64,000 bases of DNA. It comes from Thermococcus sibiricus MM 739 (GTDB lineage Archaea > Methanobacteriota_B > Thermococci > Thermococcales > Thermococcaceae). Below, piece by piece: positions 1 through 9,107 of the stretch (the stretch's first letter is position 1; the number at the start of each line of letters is the position of its first letter). Both the position numbers and the translations under genes were made by a program. Below the pieces are notes generated by a model. It was not told the DNA's origin. It worked only from the letters and a program-made list of their open reading frames with translations, and searched no databases. The stretch is taken from assembly GCF_000022545.1 (NCBI RefSeq), contig NC_012883.1:984276-1048275 (forward strand), read 5' to 3'.

Positions 1-1137
1 GCTCTTTCCAGAACCCGGGGGGCCCGTTATGAGAATCCTCTCACCAGGCTTTATTTTGAGATTTAAGCCCTTGAGCACGGTCTTTCCGGTGTGGTATGTG
101 AGGTGAACGTTGCGGAACTCGATTTTTCCCCTCGGGTTCTTGAGCTCCACAGCATCCGGGGGATCAACCTCAGCCGGGGCCGAGTCTATAACCTCAAAGA
201 GCCTTGAAGCAGCGGCCAGACTCCTCTGGATGTCCCCAATTGTGAAGCCCAAAGCTCTCAACGGCCACGTCATCGTTAGCATATATGTGAGAAAAGCTGT
301 CAGTTCACCCACTGTTAGAGTGTTAGCCATTATTGCCCTCCCACCGTAATAGAGCATGGCACTCATGGCCGTTCCCATTATGAGAAATGGAGCGTTGCCG
401 TAGAGCGCTGTGATTTTCGTTGCCTCTACATTAAGGGAGTAGAGCTCCTCGTTCTCCTTCGAAAACTTTCCCTGGATGTTTTCCTCTACGGAGAGAGCCT
501 TTATCGTCTTGACCCCCGCTATACTGCCCGTTGATACAGAAGCTATAACGCCCGTCTGATGTCTCACCTTATCGTAGATGGGCCTTACTTTTCTTGCATA
601 AGTGGTGTTGAGAGCCACGACAACAGCTATTGTGACGAGAGCAACACCAGTAAGTGTCACATTCATCATGATCATGTAGTAGAGCGAGACAAGGATAAGA
701 AAGATGGAATACACAAACATCCTCACACGGAAGGAAAGAAAGCGTGTTATTCTTTCGGTGTCGTTTGTTATACGGCTTATAAGCTGGCCCGAGTAGGTTT
801 TATCAAAAAACTCCATCTGGTGCCTCTGGATCGCCCTAAAGGCATCCATGCGGAGGTGGTAGACCGCATACTGTGCCGCTTTGACTAGAAGGTACCTCCC
901 GCCGAAGCTGAAGACCCCATTTAGCACAGCCACCAGAAGGACGATAAGGGCGTAGCGAACGGCTACATGGTACTCTCCAGTCGTTATGCCTCCATCTATT
1001 GCCTCTCTTATGAGAACGGGGATTATTCCATTCGTGTAAGACATGAGGAGAACTATGGCTAAGCCGGTAATAAAATAAAGCTCATTATCCCTAAGATAGC
1101 TCAGGAGCCTTTTGAGTTGTTTTAGTGAGTTACTCAT
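1..1137 (-). CDS. ABC exporter, fused permease/ATPase (3' part beyond window)
   Basis: The start is at 1137 and the frame is open to the window edge, giving 379 residues of a longer protein. It begins MSNSLKQLKRLL and has hydrophobic segments of an ABC type-1 exporter membrane domain over about residues 20-300. The start of the nucleotide-binding domain follows, and the very last codons spell the Walker A motif GPPGSGKS. The family (MsbA/multidrug type) exports lipids, peptides or drugs as a dimer; the substrate cannot be told. Base composition is near 50% GC with Thermococcus-like GC-ending codons, clearly richer than the following genes, which suggests acquisition from a higher-GC relative. 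Confidence 0.9.
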   Translation of the reverse strand, partial: MSNSLKQLKRLLSYLRDNELYFITGLAIVLLMSYTNGIIPVLIREAIDGGITTGEYHVAVRYALIVLLVAVLNGVFSFGGRYLLVKAAQYAVYHLRMDAFRAIQRHQMEFFDKTYSGQLISRITNDTERITRFLSFRVRMFVYSIFLILVSLYYMIMMNVTLTGVALVTIAVVVALNTTYARKVRPIYDKVRHQTGVIASVSTGSIAGVKTIKALSVEENIQGKFSKENEELYSLNVEATKITALYGNAPFLIMGTAMSAMLYYGGRAIMANTLTVGELTAFLTYMLTMTWPLRALGFTIGDIQRSLAAASRLFEVIDSAPAEVDPPDAVELKNPRGKIEFRNVHLTYHTGKTVLKGLNLKIKPGERILITGPPGSGKS

Positions 1138-1161
1138 AGCGGAAAAATATACGTTCGCTAC

Positions 1162-1171
1162 TATAAATATT
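1162..1171 (-). promoter_or_regulatory. TATA box for the ABC exporter
   Basis: Read on the minus strand this is AATATTTATA, about 25-30 bases before the ATG at 1137, so the transcript is probably almost leaderless. The rest of 1172-1389 shows no gene. Confidence 0.5.
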
Positions 1172-1389
1172 TACCGGTTAAGATGTCTATCTGATGAAAA
1201 CTTTCAACATGCCTAAAGCTTAAGCATCAAAACCAATGTAGCTGGAACCACGTAATAATAGTCAGAAAAATTTCAGCGGGGTTTTTCTTATGGTATCTGC
1301 GTTGAGGAGGGTAAGTTAAGCCAGCTAATGGTGAGAGAAAATAAAAATCTATGAAGAGAGGGCAAGCCACCTTCTTCACAAATTCTCAC

Positions 1390-1950
1390 TTAAAACTCCG
1401 GAATCCTCAATGGTGTTTGAAGTTCCTTCTCATTTTTCTCCAAATCTGTTGCTAACATCTTTATTCTTTCTACTCCCTTAATCTCCTTTATATACTCCAC
1501 CACGCTCTTCGGCACTAATTCTTCCCAAGTTTGATCTTCTATCATTCTCCTTCTTATCTCTGTGGCGGAAAGAATGTCCTTTCTAAACATAGGCTGTACT
1601 ATGACCTTGTAGCCTCTCTCTCTGAAGAGCTGCGCGACAAGCGAATTACCTGTGAAAACGATGTCAAACTTCGGCACTATTGCCTCAACATAAGGAGCCC
1701 AGATTGAGTTGAAGTTTATGTCTGGCAGAGCAACGAGAAAGTATTTCCCCCTTGGAATTCCCTTTTCGTCTAAAGCTCTTATGAGCATCTCCATTCTTTC
1801 ACTCGTTGTGAATGGGTTTTTCAATGTATGGCTCACCTGAGCGCTTCCAATCCCGATTATAACCTCTTCAACTTCTTCAAAAACATATTCAAGGGCTTTT
1901 AAATGGCCATTATGAACAGGCTGAAACCGACCAACGAAGAGACCTCTCAT
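1390..1950 (-). CDS. nadM: Nicotinamide-nucleotide adenylyltransferase, archaeal type
   Basis: Makes NAD from NMN and ATP in the cytoplasm. The 186-residue length fits the archaeal NadM family. The N-terminal nucleotidyltransferase signature GRFQPVHNGH is at residues 7-16 (HxGH contacts the ATP phosphates), and a C-terminal SATEIRRRM matches the ISSTxIR-type second motif of the family. A good ribosome binding site, AGGAGGG, precedes the ATG. It lies 2 bases downstream of the SAM hydrolase gene and is probably in the same transcript; the same pairing is recalled from Pyrococcus. Confidence 0.95.
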   Translation of the reverse strand: MRGLFVGRFQPVHNGHLKALEYVFEEVEEVIIGIGSAQVSHTLKNPFTTSERMEMLIRALDEKGIPRGKYFLVALPDINFNSIWAPYVEAIVPKFDIVFTGNSLVAQLFRERGYKVIVQPMFRKDILSATEIRRRMIEDQTWEELVPKSVVEYIKEIKGVERIKMLATDLEKNEKELQTPLRIPEF

Positions 1951-1952
1951 TT

Positions 1953-2738
<786 letters not shown>

Positions 2739-2784
2739 CTAAAAATTATTAAGGTTCATCCTTAAAAGAACTTTGGGGAGAAAC

Positions 2785-4395
2785 ATGAAACATCTGAAGC
2801 TCATCTCAATTGCACTTATTTTCTTGATATTTGTTTCGGGGTGTTTAGTTAAAGAACCAGCTAAAGTTGATATAACAGTAGATAAAAGCGTTGTTAAGGA
2901 GGAGAATGTTTTCCATCTCATTGTTAAAATAAACAACACTGGAAAAGTTGCAATAACTGGAATAAACCTCTATTTAAATGATCCAAGGTTTAAAATTTCT
3001 CAAAACCCTAAATTTGACGCCCCCTTGGGAGTAGGGCAAGCTAGAGAGTTCATATGGATATTAACGGCCCCTAAAGACGCAGGTAGATACTTTCTCAAAG
3101 TTTCTGTTGAAGTGATTGATGAACTACAAAGAACCTGGGGCGGCTTTTATAAAGAGTTTATCATCAACGTGATTGAAAAAGAAAATGAAATTCCATCTCT
3201 AGGAATCCTGAATGCAATAATAACCTCTCCGACAGAGGTCATGGGTGGAAATGACTTTCAACTCCAAATAACTCTACAAAATGTTGGAAATGGGCCCGTA
3301 AAAATTAAAGGTATCTTTGTCTACCCCTTAGAGGGCATGGAAGTGACAAAAACTCCCTCCCTTCCAAATGATATTTCCCCAGGGGAGGTAATTAAGTTGA
3401 ATTACACAATTAAAACACCTTACATGCCAAAGACTGGTTACTTAACCATTTCAATAGTTTACATGGAAGGAGACATAGAAAAGAGGGAACTCAAAAATAA
3501 ATTTGTAAAAGTAATTTGGACGCCCTGGGATTATGGGGAAGAAATACTTAAAATGGCGTATGGGGAGGAGTACTACTGGATCAACCTCCAATACCTTGTA
3601 GACGAATACTGGAAAGAAAAATTCAATTCATCTCCTATTGTAGATAGAGATGTTCTGAGAAATACTTTTTTAAAAGTTATCAATGGAGCCCAATCGGAAA
3701 AAGAAGCAGCTCAAAAAGTCTATAACTTCATCACCAGCAAGTATTCACTAGGAAATAACACGACTTCATTGAACCTCACAGAAATAATGTCCAAAAAGGA
3801 AATAAGCTATGAAGAAGCTACGCTCCTGTTTACTGGAGCTTTACGATCACTCAACATCCCCTCCAGGGTTATCTCATTGTATAATGGCACAGATTGCACA
3901 CAAAATGTTATTTCCGAGTTTTATTCTGCTGGGCTATGGTACGTTGTCGATTTCAAGAGGGGATTCCTCGGGAGTAGAAAAGAGTATTTATCAACTCCTT
4001 ACTTCCCCAAGACCTATCAAATGCTAACCCAAGGAGCGTACAATCTGGTGGCCCATTCTCCCGAAGAATTCGAAGGGCATGAGCATTTAATTGTAACCCC
4101 AGAGTATTTAGTCAACATTGAAAAAGACCTCACTGAAGTTGTGATGGATAAGCTCTCTCCTCTATCTAAGCCGAGACTTTCAATGGTGCTTGCGGATATG
4201 GGTAAGAACGAACGAATATTTGCTCTTTTCCTTTTTGCCTCTGCACCTGAGGATGAACTAAACTTAATTTTTGAAAAAACTACACCAAAAAACCTTGCAA
4301 AGAATACAAACGCACTATACAGCTTTTATAAAGACAATCCATGGCCAGAAGATTTTAGAAAATACTGGAATATCCTAAAGGAGGTGTATGAATGA
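2785..4395 (+). CDS. Lipoprotein with a degenerate transglutaminase-like domain
   Basis: A secreted lipoprotein of 536 residues. The signal peptide ends in a lipobox (VSGC, Cys about residue 20) that would be lipid-anchored outside the membrane. Residues 30-125 and 150-240 look like two beta-rich CARDB/NEW3-type repeats ([29 protein letters not shown]). A transglutaminase-like fold follows at about 310-420 (AAQKVYNFI, then [12 protein letters not shown] and GLWYVVDF). The catalytic Cys expected before [11 protein letters not shown] and the His of the usual HxW motif are absent, so it is probably not a protease or transglutaminase but a binding protein. ATG at 2785 is preferred over the TTG at 2773 because GGGGAG sits just before it. 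It overlaps trm56 by 4 bases. Confidence 0.75.
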   Translation: MKHLKLISIALIFLIFVSGCLVKEPAKVDITVDKSVVKEENVFHLIVKINNTGKVAITGINLYLNDPRFKISQNPKFDAPLGVGQAREFIWILTAPKDAGRYFLKVSVEVIDELQRTWGGFYKEFIINVIEKENEIPSLGILNAIITSPTEVMGGNDFQLQITLQNVGNGPVKIKGIFVYPLEGMEVTKTPSLPNDISPGEVIKLNYTIKTPYMPKTGYLTISIVYMEGDIEKRELKNKFVKVIWTPWDYGEEILKMAYGEEYYWINLQYLVDEYWKEKFNSSPIVDRDVLRNTFLKVINGAQSEKEAAQKVYNFITSKYSLGNNTTSLNLTEIMSKKEISYEEATLLFTGALRSLNIPSRVISLYNGTDCTQNVISEFYSAGLWYVVDFKRGFLGSRKEYLSTPYFPKTYQMLTQGAYNLVAHSPEEFEGHEHLIVTPEYLVNIEKDLTEVVMDKLSPLSKPRLSMVLADMGKNERIFALFLFASAPEDELNLIFEKTTPKNLAKNTNALYSFYKDNPWPEDFRKYWNILKEVYE

Positions 4396-4934
4396 TAGTA
4401 GTGCTTAGACTTGGACACCGGCCAGAGAGAGATAAGAGGGTAACAACCCACGTAGCTTTAACTGCAAGGGCCTTTGGAGCTGACAAGATCATAATAGCAG
4501 CAGAAAGAGATGAACATGTATATGATAGTGTTATGGATGTTGTAACACGGTGGGGAGGGCCATTTGAGGTCGAATTCAATCCTCACTGGAGACAAGTCTT
4601 GAGGGAATGGAAAGGAAAGATAGTGCACCTCACAATGTACGGGATTCATATTGATAAAGCTCTTCCAGAAATAAAGGAGGCTCTAAAAATTGAAGATATA
4701 TTAATTGTTGTTGGAGCAGAGAAAGTGCCAAGAGAAGTCTATGAGATAGCCCATTACAATGTTGCTGTTGGGAATCAACCACACAGCGAAGTTGCAGCGT
4801 TAGCAGTCTTTTTGGATAGAGTTCTAGATGGGGAGGGTCTAAGAAAAGACTTCAAGAATGCAAAGGTTAAAATTATTCCCCAAGAGAGAGGAAAGAAAGT
4901 AATATCTCTGGAGGTTAGTCAAAATGCTGAATAA
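4392..4934 (+). CDS. trm56: tRNA (cytidine-56)-2'-O-methyltransferase
   Basis: Methylates the ribose of C56 in the T loop of tRNAs, a modification that in most archaea is made by this protein enzyme rather than by a guide RNA. The 180-residue length and N-terminus [21 protein letters not shown] match the SPOUT-class aTrm56 family; the C-terminal part ([33 protein letters not shown]) forms the trefoil-knot SAM site. The start codon overlaps the end of the lipoprotein gene (ATGA arrangement) behind GGAGGTG, so the genes are translationally coupled. Confidence 0.93.
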   Translation: MIVVLRLGHRPERDKRVTTHVALTARAFGADKIIIAAERDEHVYDSVMDVVTRWGGPFEVEFNPHWRQVLREWKGKIVHLTMYGIHIDKALPEIKEALKIEDILIVVGAEKVPREVYEIAHYNVAVGNQPHSEVAALAVFLDRVLDGEGLRKDFKNAKVKIIPQERGKKVISLEVSQNAE

Positions 4935-5484
4935 ATACCGCTCAAATGTTAAAGGTTACTTAGAAATCCTCGTTAAACCTTTAGCCAAAATGGGCCTTAC
5001 TCCAAATCAACTCACTCTCATTGGCTTGCTGATATCTCTAACTGGTGCCTATTTTTTTGCTCATGGTTCTCAACAAATAGCAGCTTTAGTGCTTCTTTTT
5101 GGATCACTTGTAGATGCTCTTGATGGGACTTTAGCAAGAGTTACGAGGAAAAGTTCACGATTTGGGGCTTTTTTAGATTCTACCTTTGATAGAATAAGTG
5201 ATGGTGCAGTTTTGTTTGGAATCGCATACGGTGGATTAGTAAAGTGGGAAATTGCCGTAATAGCATTAATAGGATCTTACCTTGTAAGTTATGAAAGATG
5301 TAGAGCAGAACGGGAGGGAAGTAGTACATTAGCAGTCGGCATAGCTGAAAGAGCAGAAAGACTACTCATAATAATTATAACTGCCCTCTTCAAAAGAGTA
5401 GATATAGGAGTTTATATTGTAGCAGTCTTAGCATGGATTACGGCCTTCCAAAGACTGCGGGAAGCCAAAAAGAGATTAAGTTAA
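4924..5484 (+). CDS. CDP-alcohol phosphatidyltransferase, probably archaetidylinositol-phosphate synthase
   Basis: An integral membrane enzyme that joins a CDP-lipid to an alcohol phosphate. The 186 residues contain the complete family signature DGxxAR-x8-GxxxDxxxD, read here as [15 protein letters not shown] then AFLDSTFD (about residues 64-86), which binds metal and CDP. Five or six hydrophobic helices surround it. Length and N-terminus ([19 protein letters not shown]) fit the archaeal AIP synthase group better than the phosphatidylglycerol group, but the alcohol substrate is inferred. It overlaps trm56 by 11 bases. Confidence 0.85.
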   Translation: MLNKYRSNVKGYLEILVKPLAKMGLTPNQLTLIGLLISLTGAYFFAHGSQQIAALVLLFGSLVDALDGTLARVTRKSSRFGAFLDSTFDRISDGAVLFGIAYGGLVKWEIAVIALIGSYLVSYERCRAEREGSSTLAVGIAERAERLLIIIITALFKRVDIGVYIVAVLAWITAFQRLREAKKRLS

Positions 5485-5488
5485 AGAG

Positions 5489-5550
5489 AAACGGGATGAT
5501 GAGAATTTCGCTAACGGATTTGTGAAGATCCCTGCCGTTACTGACCGTTT
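5489..5550 (+). ncRNA. C/D box guide sRNA 1
   Basis: A 62-base candidate with terminal stem AAACGG (5489-5494) / CCGTTT (5545-5550), C box ATGATGA (5496-5502), a weak D' box CTAA (5511-5514), a weak C' box around 5521-5527, a 12-base guide (5529-5540) and D box CTGA (5541-5544). There is no clear TATA box and it starts 4 bases after the preceding stop codon, so it is probably processed from that mRNA. Its D' guide plus D' box (GAATTTCGCTA) is complementary to the conserved 23S rRNA stretch UAGCGAAAUUC, recalled from E. coli. The 3' end overlaps the HAD gene at 5538 by 13 bases. Confidence 0.7.
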
Positions 5551-6248
5551 AGCTCTTCAAGTATGACTAATACCTCTCTCAAATCACTTATAACGAACTC
5601 ACATTCTTTCCAAAACTCTTTTTTGTCACCTTTTTTGTTTAAAAGTACACTTGTCATATCAACAGTCCTCGAACCTACACAGTCTTTGAGAGGATTATCC
5701 CCAACGTATATTGCTTCTTCTCCTTTCAAATTGGCTTTTTGAAGTGCCAATTCAAACATACGCGGGTGGGGCTTGTAAAAACCAGCTTCTTCGCTTGTAG
5801 TTATGCTATCAAAAAATTCAAGAATCCCTAATGCTTTAAGTTGGGCGTGGAGGTAATCATTATCGGAATCGGTTATCATTCCTATATGATACCCATTTAC
5901 TTTTAGGGTTTTAAGAACCTCAATAGCTTCATCATAAAGTTTACCATATTGCTGATGCATTTTAAGATGAATTTCCCAAAAATCATGAGGGACTTCAAAC
6001 TCATACTTCTTTGCAATTTCTTCCACAATTTCTTCCTCAAGCACTCTAATTGGTTTGTAAGGCTTGCCTGCATATTCCTTAAATTTCTCGCTTGTAAGAG
6101 CCTCGTATTCTTCCCAAACTTTCAAAGGATCTACGTTTTCTGCTTTTACTCTGCGTAGAGCTTCTCTTATTATGTTTTGATGGGTAATATCTTCAAATTC
6201 TTTGCTAAGTAGTGTACCAACAAAATCAAAAAACACTGCCTTTATCAT
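5538..6248 (-). CDS. HAD-superfamily hydrolase
   Basis: A 236-residue phosphatase-like protein of the haloacid dehalogenase superfamily. Motif I is DFVGTLL near residue 8 (nucleophile Asp; the usual second acidic residue is Val), motif II is in MITDSDND, and motif III/IV is KPHPRMF with YVGDNPLKDCVGS, typical of the TIGR02253/HAD-like archaeal group. The cap is helical (residues about 15-100). The substrate is unknown. The lone gene faces the preceding operon, and its stop codon lies inside the guide RNA at 5489-5550. GGTGATGGAG precedes the ATG. Confidence 0.88.
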   Translation of the reverse strand: MIKAVFFDFVGTLLSKEFEDITHQNIIREALRRVKAENVDPLKVWEEYEALTSEKFKEYAGKPYKPIRVLEEEIVEEIAKKYEFEVPHDFWEIHLKMHQQYGKLYDEAIEVLKTLKVNGYHIGMITDSDNDYLHAQLKALGILEFFDSITTSEEAGFYKPHPRMFELALQKANLKGEEAIYVGDNPLKDCVGSRTVDMTSVLLNKKGDKKEFWKECEFVISDLREVLVILEELNGQ

Positions 6249-6404
6249 TCTCCATCACCAATAAGAATTGAATTCTCTGTTTAAAAAGGCTTTTAGTTTA
6301 GAAGTTAGAGACATATTTAACATAAAGACAACATTTTAGCTTTTTTATTATCACATATGGTCAATTTAACATAATATCTTGAAAAATGCATTTATAGGAA
6401 GAAT

Positions 6405-6707
6405 ATGCCAAGAATAACAAATAAGGTGGTGATTGGGCTCAAAGCAGTTTTGATAATATGGTGTATAAAAGAGGATATCTTAGAGAAACTTACCATAGAA
6501 GGTCATTGGGCCTATGGAGAGTATAATTTTATATCAATCTTGGACTTTGATAACAGTAGAGAACTGGAAGAGTTTAAAGAGAAACTGCGGCATTTAATTG
6601 GAGATGAAAAATTTAAGGTATATCTAGTCAAGTATGAGGCTAAAAATGGAATTGATCTCAATGATATTTCAAATGACTTCACAGTTAAAATGAAGCATAA
6701 GCTATAA
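6405..6707 (+). CDS. Small protein resembling a stand-alone Lrp/AsnC effector (RAM) domain
   Basis: 100 residues from ATG 6405. The centre, EGHWAYGEYNFISILDFDN followed by a helix (SRELEEFKEKLRHLIG) and a beta strand (FKVYLVKYE), has the order and spacing of the beta-alpha-beta ligand-binding domain of Lrp/AsnC regulators, but there is no helix-turn-helix. A TATA-like TTTATAG at 6391-6397 would start transcription near 6417, so a GTG at 6426 or 6429 may be the true start. The 3' end overlaps the convergent ASCH gene by 6 bases. Function is inferred only. Confidence 0.55.
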   Translation: MPRITNKVVIGLKAVLIIWCIKEDILEKLTIEGHWAYGEYNFISILDFDNSRELEEFKEKLRHLIGDEKFKVYLVKYEAKNGIDLNDISNDFTVKMKHKL

Positions 6708-7271
6708 TTTCGGTTTCATGAGTCCCATCTTTTTAAGTTCTTCATAGGCCTTTCTTAAGATCTCTCTGATTTTATATCTCTTATCTAAACCTCCTAGTTT
6801 GTAAGCAGTCTTCCTAAGGCTACCTGATTGCAAGAATAGTTTTAATAGCACAACTTCCTCAAAACTTAGATTATTTAAATGCTTTAATGCGAGTTCCGCT
6901 ATTTCAATGGGATTATTCCCTTCATAAGGAAAATCCGCTGAAAGTACAGGATTATCAAGCATTTTGACAAACTCAAATTCAATCAATGTCACTTCTGCAT
7001 CTGGTTTTATATTTTTATAATGATCTCTAAGAGCTTCCATGAGTTTCTCCCTATCCTTGAATCCATCTAATTTAGCATCTTCATCTGTAAGTTCAGAAAC
7101 TTTCTTTTTCTCAACCCTCTTAACTTTAGCCTTGCCAAGAACGTAACCAGCTGAATGTATTAAAACTTCATCCCCTGGCGCCATGTTAACTTTTCCGAAT
7201 CTTATTGTGGCTCGTTTTTTTCCATTAAGGAGTAGTTCTTTGTATTTCCCATCAAACTTCAGATTCTTCAC
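6702..7271 (-). CDS. ASCH-domain protein with C-terminal helix-turn-helix-like region
   Basis: 189 residues. Residues 1-110 form an ASCH (PUA-like beta barrel) domain: [33 protein letters not shown] and a C-terminal EFEFV strand. ASCH proteins bind RNA or modified nucleosides; some are ribonucleases or N4-acetylcytidine hydrolases. Residues about 125-189 are helical ([23 protein letters not shown]) and look like a winged-helix or MarR-like region. Translation starts at GTG 7271 behind AGGAGGGAG, with a 20-base overlap with the upstream ASCH gene, so the two are coupled. The substrate is unknown. Confidence 0.75.
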   Translation of the reverse strand: MKNLKFDGKYKELLLNGKKRATIRFGKVNMAPGDEVLIHSAGYVLGKAKVKRVEKKKVSELTDEDAKLDGFKDREKLMEALRDHYKNIKPDAEVTLIEFEFVKMLDNPVLSADFPYEGNNPIEIAELALKHLNNLSFEEVVLLKLFLQSGSLRKTAYKLGGLDKRYKIREILRKAYEELKKMGLMKPKL

Positions 7272-7614
7272 CTTGCTCCCTCCTTGACCGTAGAAGGCGG
7301 AACTTTATTGCAAGTACTCCATATCTATTCTCTTTCCATTTTGGATACATATTATGAAATCTCTTTACGGCCTGTTCAAAACTTGGCTTATCAGGAAATA
7401 TTCTCTCAACTGATTCCTCTCTTAGAACCTGTCTAAAGGTTTCATACCGTTTTATAGTCAGAACTTCAGCAGGGATCGTGTTATTAAAGATTATTTTATC
7501 CTTTGGTTTAATGTTCCTAAGTTGTGGGTATGCCACTCTAACCTCTATGTCTTTCTTCCCACTCTCAATCATCTCTAGATATTCTTCCCTCACATAAAGC
7601 TTGTAGATTTTCAT
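7252..7614 (-). CDS. ASCH-domain protein (small)
   Basis: 120 residues made almost entirely of one ASCH fold: a first helix ([16 protein letters not shown]) carrying the family GxKxxExR pattern, [20 protein letters not shown] for the barrel, and [10 protein letters not shown] as the last strand. This single-domain size resembles bacterial YqfB-type amidohydrolases and RNA-binding ASCH proteins, so an RNA or nucleoside ligand is likely but unproven. It is the first gene of a two-gene operon with the second ASCH protein, and a TATA-like box (CTTTTTAAATG on the minus strand, about 7640-7650) lies upstream. Confidence 0.75.
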   Translation of the reverse strand: MKIYKLYVREEYLEMIESGKKDIEVRVAYPQLRNIKPKDKIIFNNTIPAEVLTIKRYETFRQVLREESVERIFPDKPSFEQAVKRFHNMYPKWKENRYGVLAIKFRLLRSRREQGEESEV

Positions 7615-7672
7615 GGTTCCTCAAAAGCTGTAGGGGAAAGCATTTAAAAAGATTGCACAGAAAAATGAAAAG

Positions 7673-7680
7673 CTTTAAAT
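7673..7680 (+). promoter_or_regulatory. TATA box of the prepilin/peptidase operon
   Basis: CTTTAAAT preceded by the BRE-like GAAAAG. The predicted start near 7702 is just before the AGGTG ribosome binding site at 7703-7707. Confidence 0.5.
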
Positions 7681-7715
7681 CATTTGACATCTAAATGTAA
7701 TTAGGTGTGATAGGA

Positions 7716-7883
7716 ATGCTAAGAAAAGCTCAAAGTGCGCTTGAGTACTTATTCATATTAGCCGCAGTTCTTATATTGGTTACAGTTACTATAAGAGTTA
7801 TTTTCAGCAGTGTTCAGTCCATTAACTCATCAGTCACCCAATACGTAGAGACCATCAAGAATAAACTTCTCGAGACACTGTGA
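7716..7883 (+). CDS. Small prepilin with class III signal peptide
   Basis: A 55-residue protein, MLRKAQSALEYLFILAAVL at the start. The pattern basic-A|QSxxEYLF followed by a hydrophobic helix is the archaeal class III signal peptide (DUF361), cut between Ala5 and Gln6 by a dedicated prepilin peptidase so that the helix can pack into a type IV pilus-like fibre. The remainder is a short polar tail (SVQSINSSVTQYVETIKNKLLETL). AGGTG sits 8 bases before the ATG. It is 9 bases upstream of, and in one transcript with, the A24 peptidase gene, which supports the assignment. Confidence 0.85.
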   Translation: MLRKAQSALEYLFILAAVLILVTVTIRVIFSSVQSINSSVTQYVETIKNKLLETL

Positions 7884-7892
7884 GGTGGTTTA

Positions 7893-9020
7893 ATGGAACT
7901 TCTCTTAATACTCTTAGGGGTTATTATGGGAATTCTTACATCTTATACGGATATCAAAACTGGTTTTATTGATGACAAACATGTCTTTCCAATTGCAGGA
8001 TTGGGTATTTTGTATTACCTCTATATGGGGTTTTTTATAAAACATAATACAATTTTCGCTTTATCCGGGATAATTGGCCTTGGAACCGGGTTTTTGTTAG
8101 GTTATTTTCTTTATATGATGGGCGGCTGGGCAAGCGGAGATATAGTAATTTTAATGGGTTACTCAGCTCTTCTTCCATATGCCTCTAGATATGCAAAAGT
8201 CATACCTCCATACGCCTCAAAATATCCCCTTCATTCACTAACTCTCCTATTAAACAGCATCTTAGCTATTTTTCCCTTCATCTTTATTTATTCATTAGCA
8301 ATGCTCTTAAAAAATAAGAAAATGGATCGATTGAAACAAATTTTCACTGAGAAGTGGTTCAGGCCATTTGAATTTGCCCTTTGGGTATCAGGAGCATTTG
8401 TAGTTCTCAGATTACTGCAACAATTCTCGATTTCCGACAATCCCCTTTTTAGTTTTTTAATATGGGTGATTACAATAGCTCTGATGGCAAAACTTAGAAA
8501 AGTCGGAGACTTAATTGGGGCTGGCCTTTTAATTTATGATATTATCTTTAACACCCCTCAGGTAATTTACAGTTATCTAAAAATCGCCTTGACATTCTAT
8601 CTCTTCAAAACATTTTTCTCTCTTGTAAGTATTATGCGAGTAGAAGTGCTCACAAAAAAGGTTAGCGTGAACGAACTCAAAGAATGGGATATCCTTGGAG
8701 AGTGGATATACGAAAAAGATGGAAAAATCCAACGGGATCGAGAAGGATCATTTGATAAGCTCATCCGGGCCCTAAAAACATTGAATGTAAATGCTCTAAG
8801 AGTATATTATGACAAATTGATAGCTTACCCAACTGCCGAAGGCCTCACAAAAGAAAACATTGAAATACTGAAAAGACTCGTGGAGGAAGAAAAGCTTGAA
8901 GATGAGTTTCTGGTTAGGAATGCAATGCCCTTTGCCCCTGCACTCTTCCTAGGCTTCTTAATCTCTGTGCTTTATGGGGATTTGTTCTGGACCTTGTTAA
9001 CAAAAACCAACGGCCTTTAA
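7893..9020 (+). CDS. Prepilin peptidase, A24 family (EppA/FlaK-like)
   Basis: A 375-residue membrane aspartyl protease that removes prepilin leaders and follows directly after a class III prepilin. The two catalytic aspartates can be seen: Asp20 in SYTDIKTG and Asp83 in GGWASGD, the archaeal form of the GxGD motif. About six hydrophobic segments span residues 1-215. A soluble part at about 245-345 and a last hydrophobic helix near the C-terminus are an extension compared with FlaK (about 230 residues). AGGTGG stands 5 bases before the ATG. Confidence 0.88.
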   Translation: MELLLILLGVIMGILTSYTDIKTGFIDDKHVFPIAGLGILYYLYMGFFIKHNTIFALSGIIGLGTGFLLGYFLYMMGGWASGDIVILMGYSALLPYASRYAKVIPPYASKYPLHSLTLLLNSILAIFPFIFIYSLAMLLKNKKMDRLKQIFTEKWFRPFEFALWVSGAFVVLRLLQQFSISDNPLFSFLIWVITIALMAKLRKVGDLIGAGLLIYDIIFNTPQVIYSYLKIALTFYLFKTFFSLVSIMRVEVLTKKVSVNELKEWDILGEWIYEKDGKIQRDREGSFDKLIRALKTLNVNALRVYYDKLIAYPTAEGLTKENIEILKRLVEEEKLEDEFLVRNAMPFAPALFLGFLISVLYGDLFWTLLTKTNGL

Positions 9021-9021
9021 A

Positions 9022-9031
9022 TTTTTAAAAC
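9022..9031 (+). promoter_or_regulatory. TATA box of C/D sRNA 2
   Basis: TTTTTAAAAC lies about 25 bases before the C box side of the guide RNA at 9052, the right distance for an archaeal promoter. Confidence 0.5.
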
Positions 9032-9051
9032 TTCGGGACACTTTTAAACAT

Positions 9052-9107
9052 GGGATGATGAGCTTTTGCTTTGCTGAAAGATGAAGAACACGCCCTTCAC
9101 TGACCGC
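9052..9107 (+). ncRNA. C/D box guide sRNA 2
   Basis: Canonical layout: C box ATGATGA (9055-9061), a 12-base guide, D' box CTGA (9074-9077), a short spacer with a C'-like ATGAAGA (9081-9087), a 12-base guide (9088-9099) and D box CTGA (9100-9103). Spacing is exactly that of Thermococcales C/D guides, which direct ribose methylation of rRNA or tRNA at the fifth base from each D box. It has its own promoter at 9022. The D box overlaps the end of the convergent HAD phosphatase gene. Targets were not identified. Confidence 0.82.

Noticed and set aside
559-888. 109-residue plus-strand ORF
   Set aside because: It is the shadow of the ABC exporter gene on the other strand, whose frame shows the expected motifs.
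1188-1250. CTGATGA resembling a C box of a guide RNA
   Set aside because: No D' or D box at the right spacing and no terminal stem.
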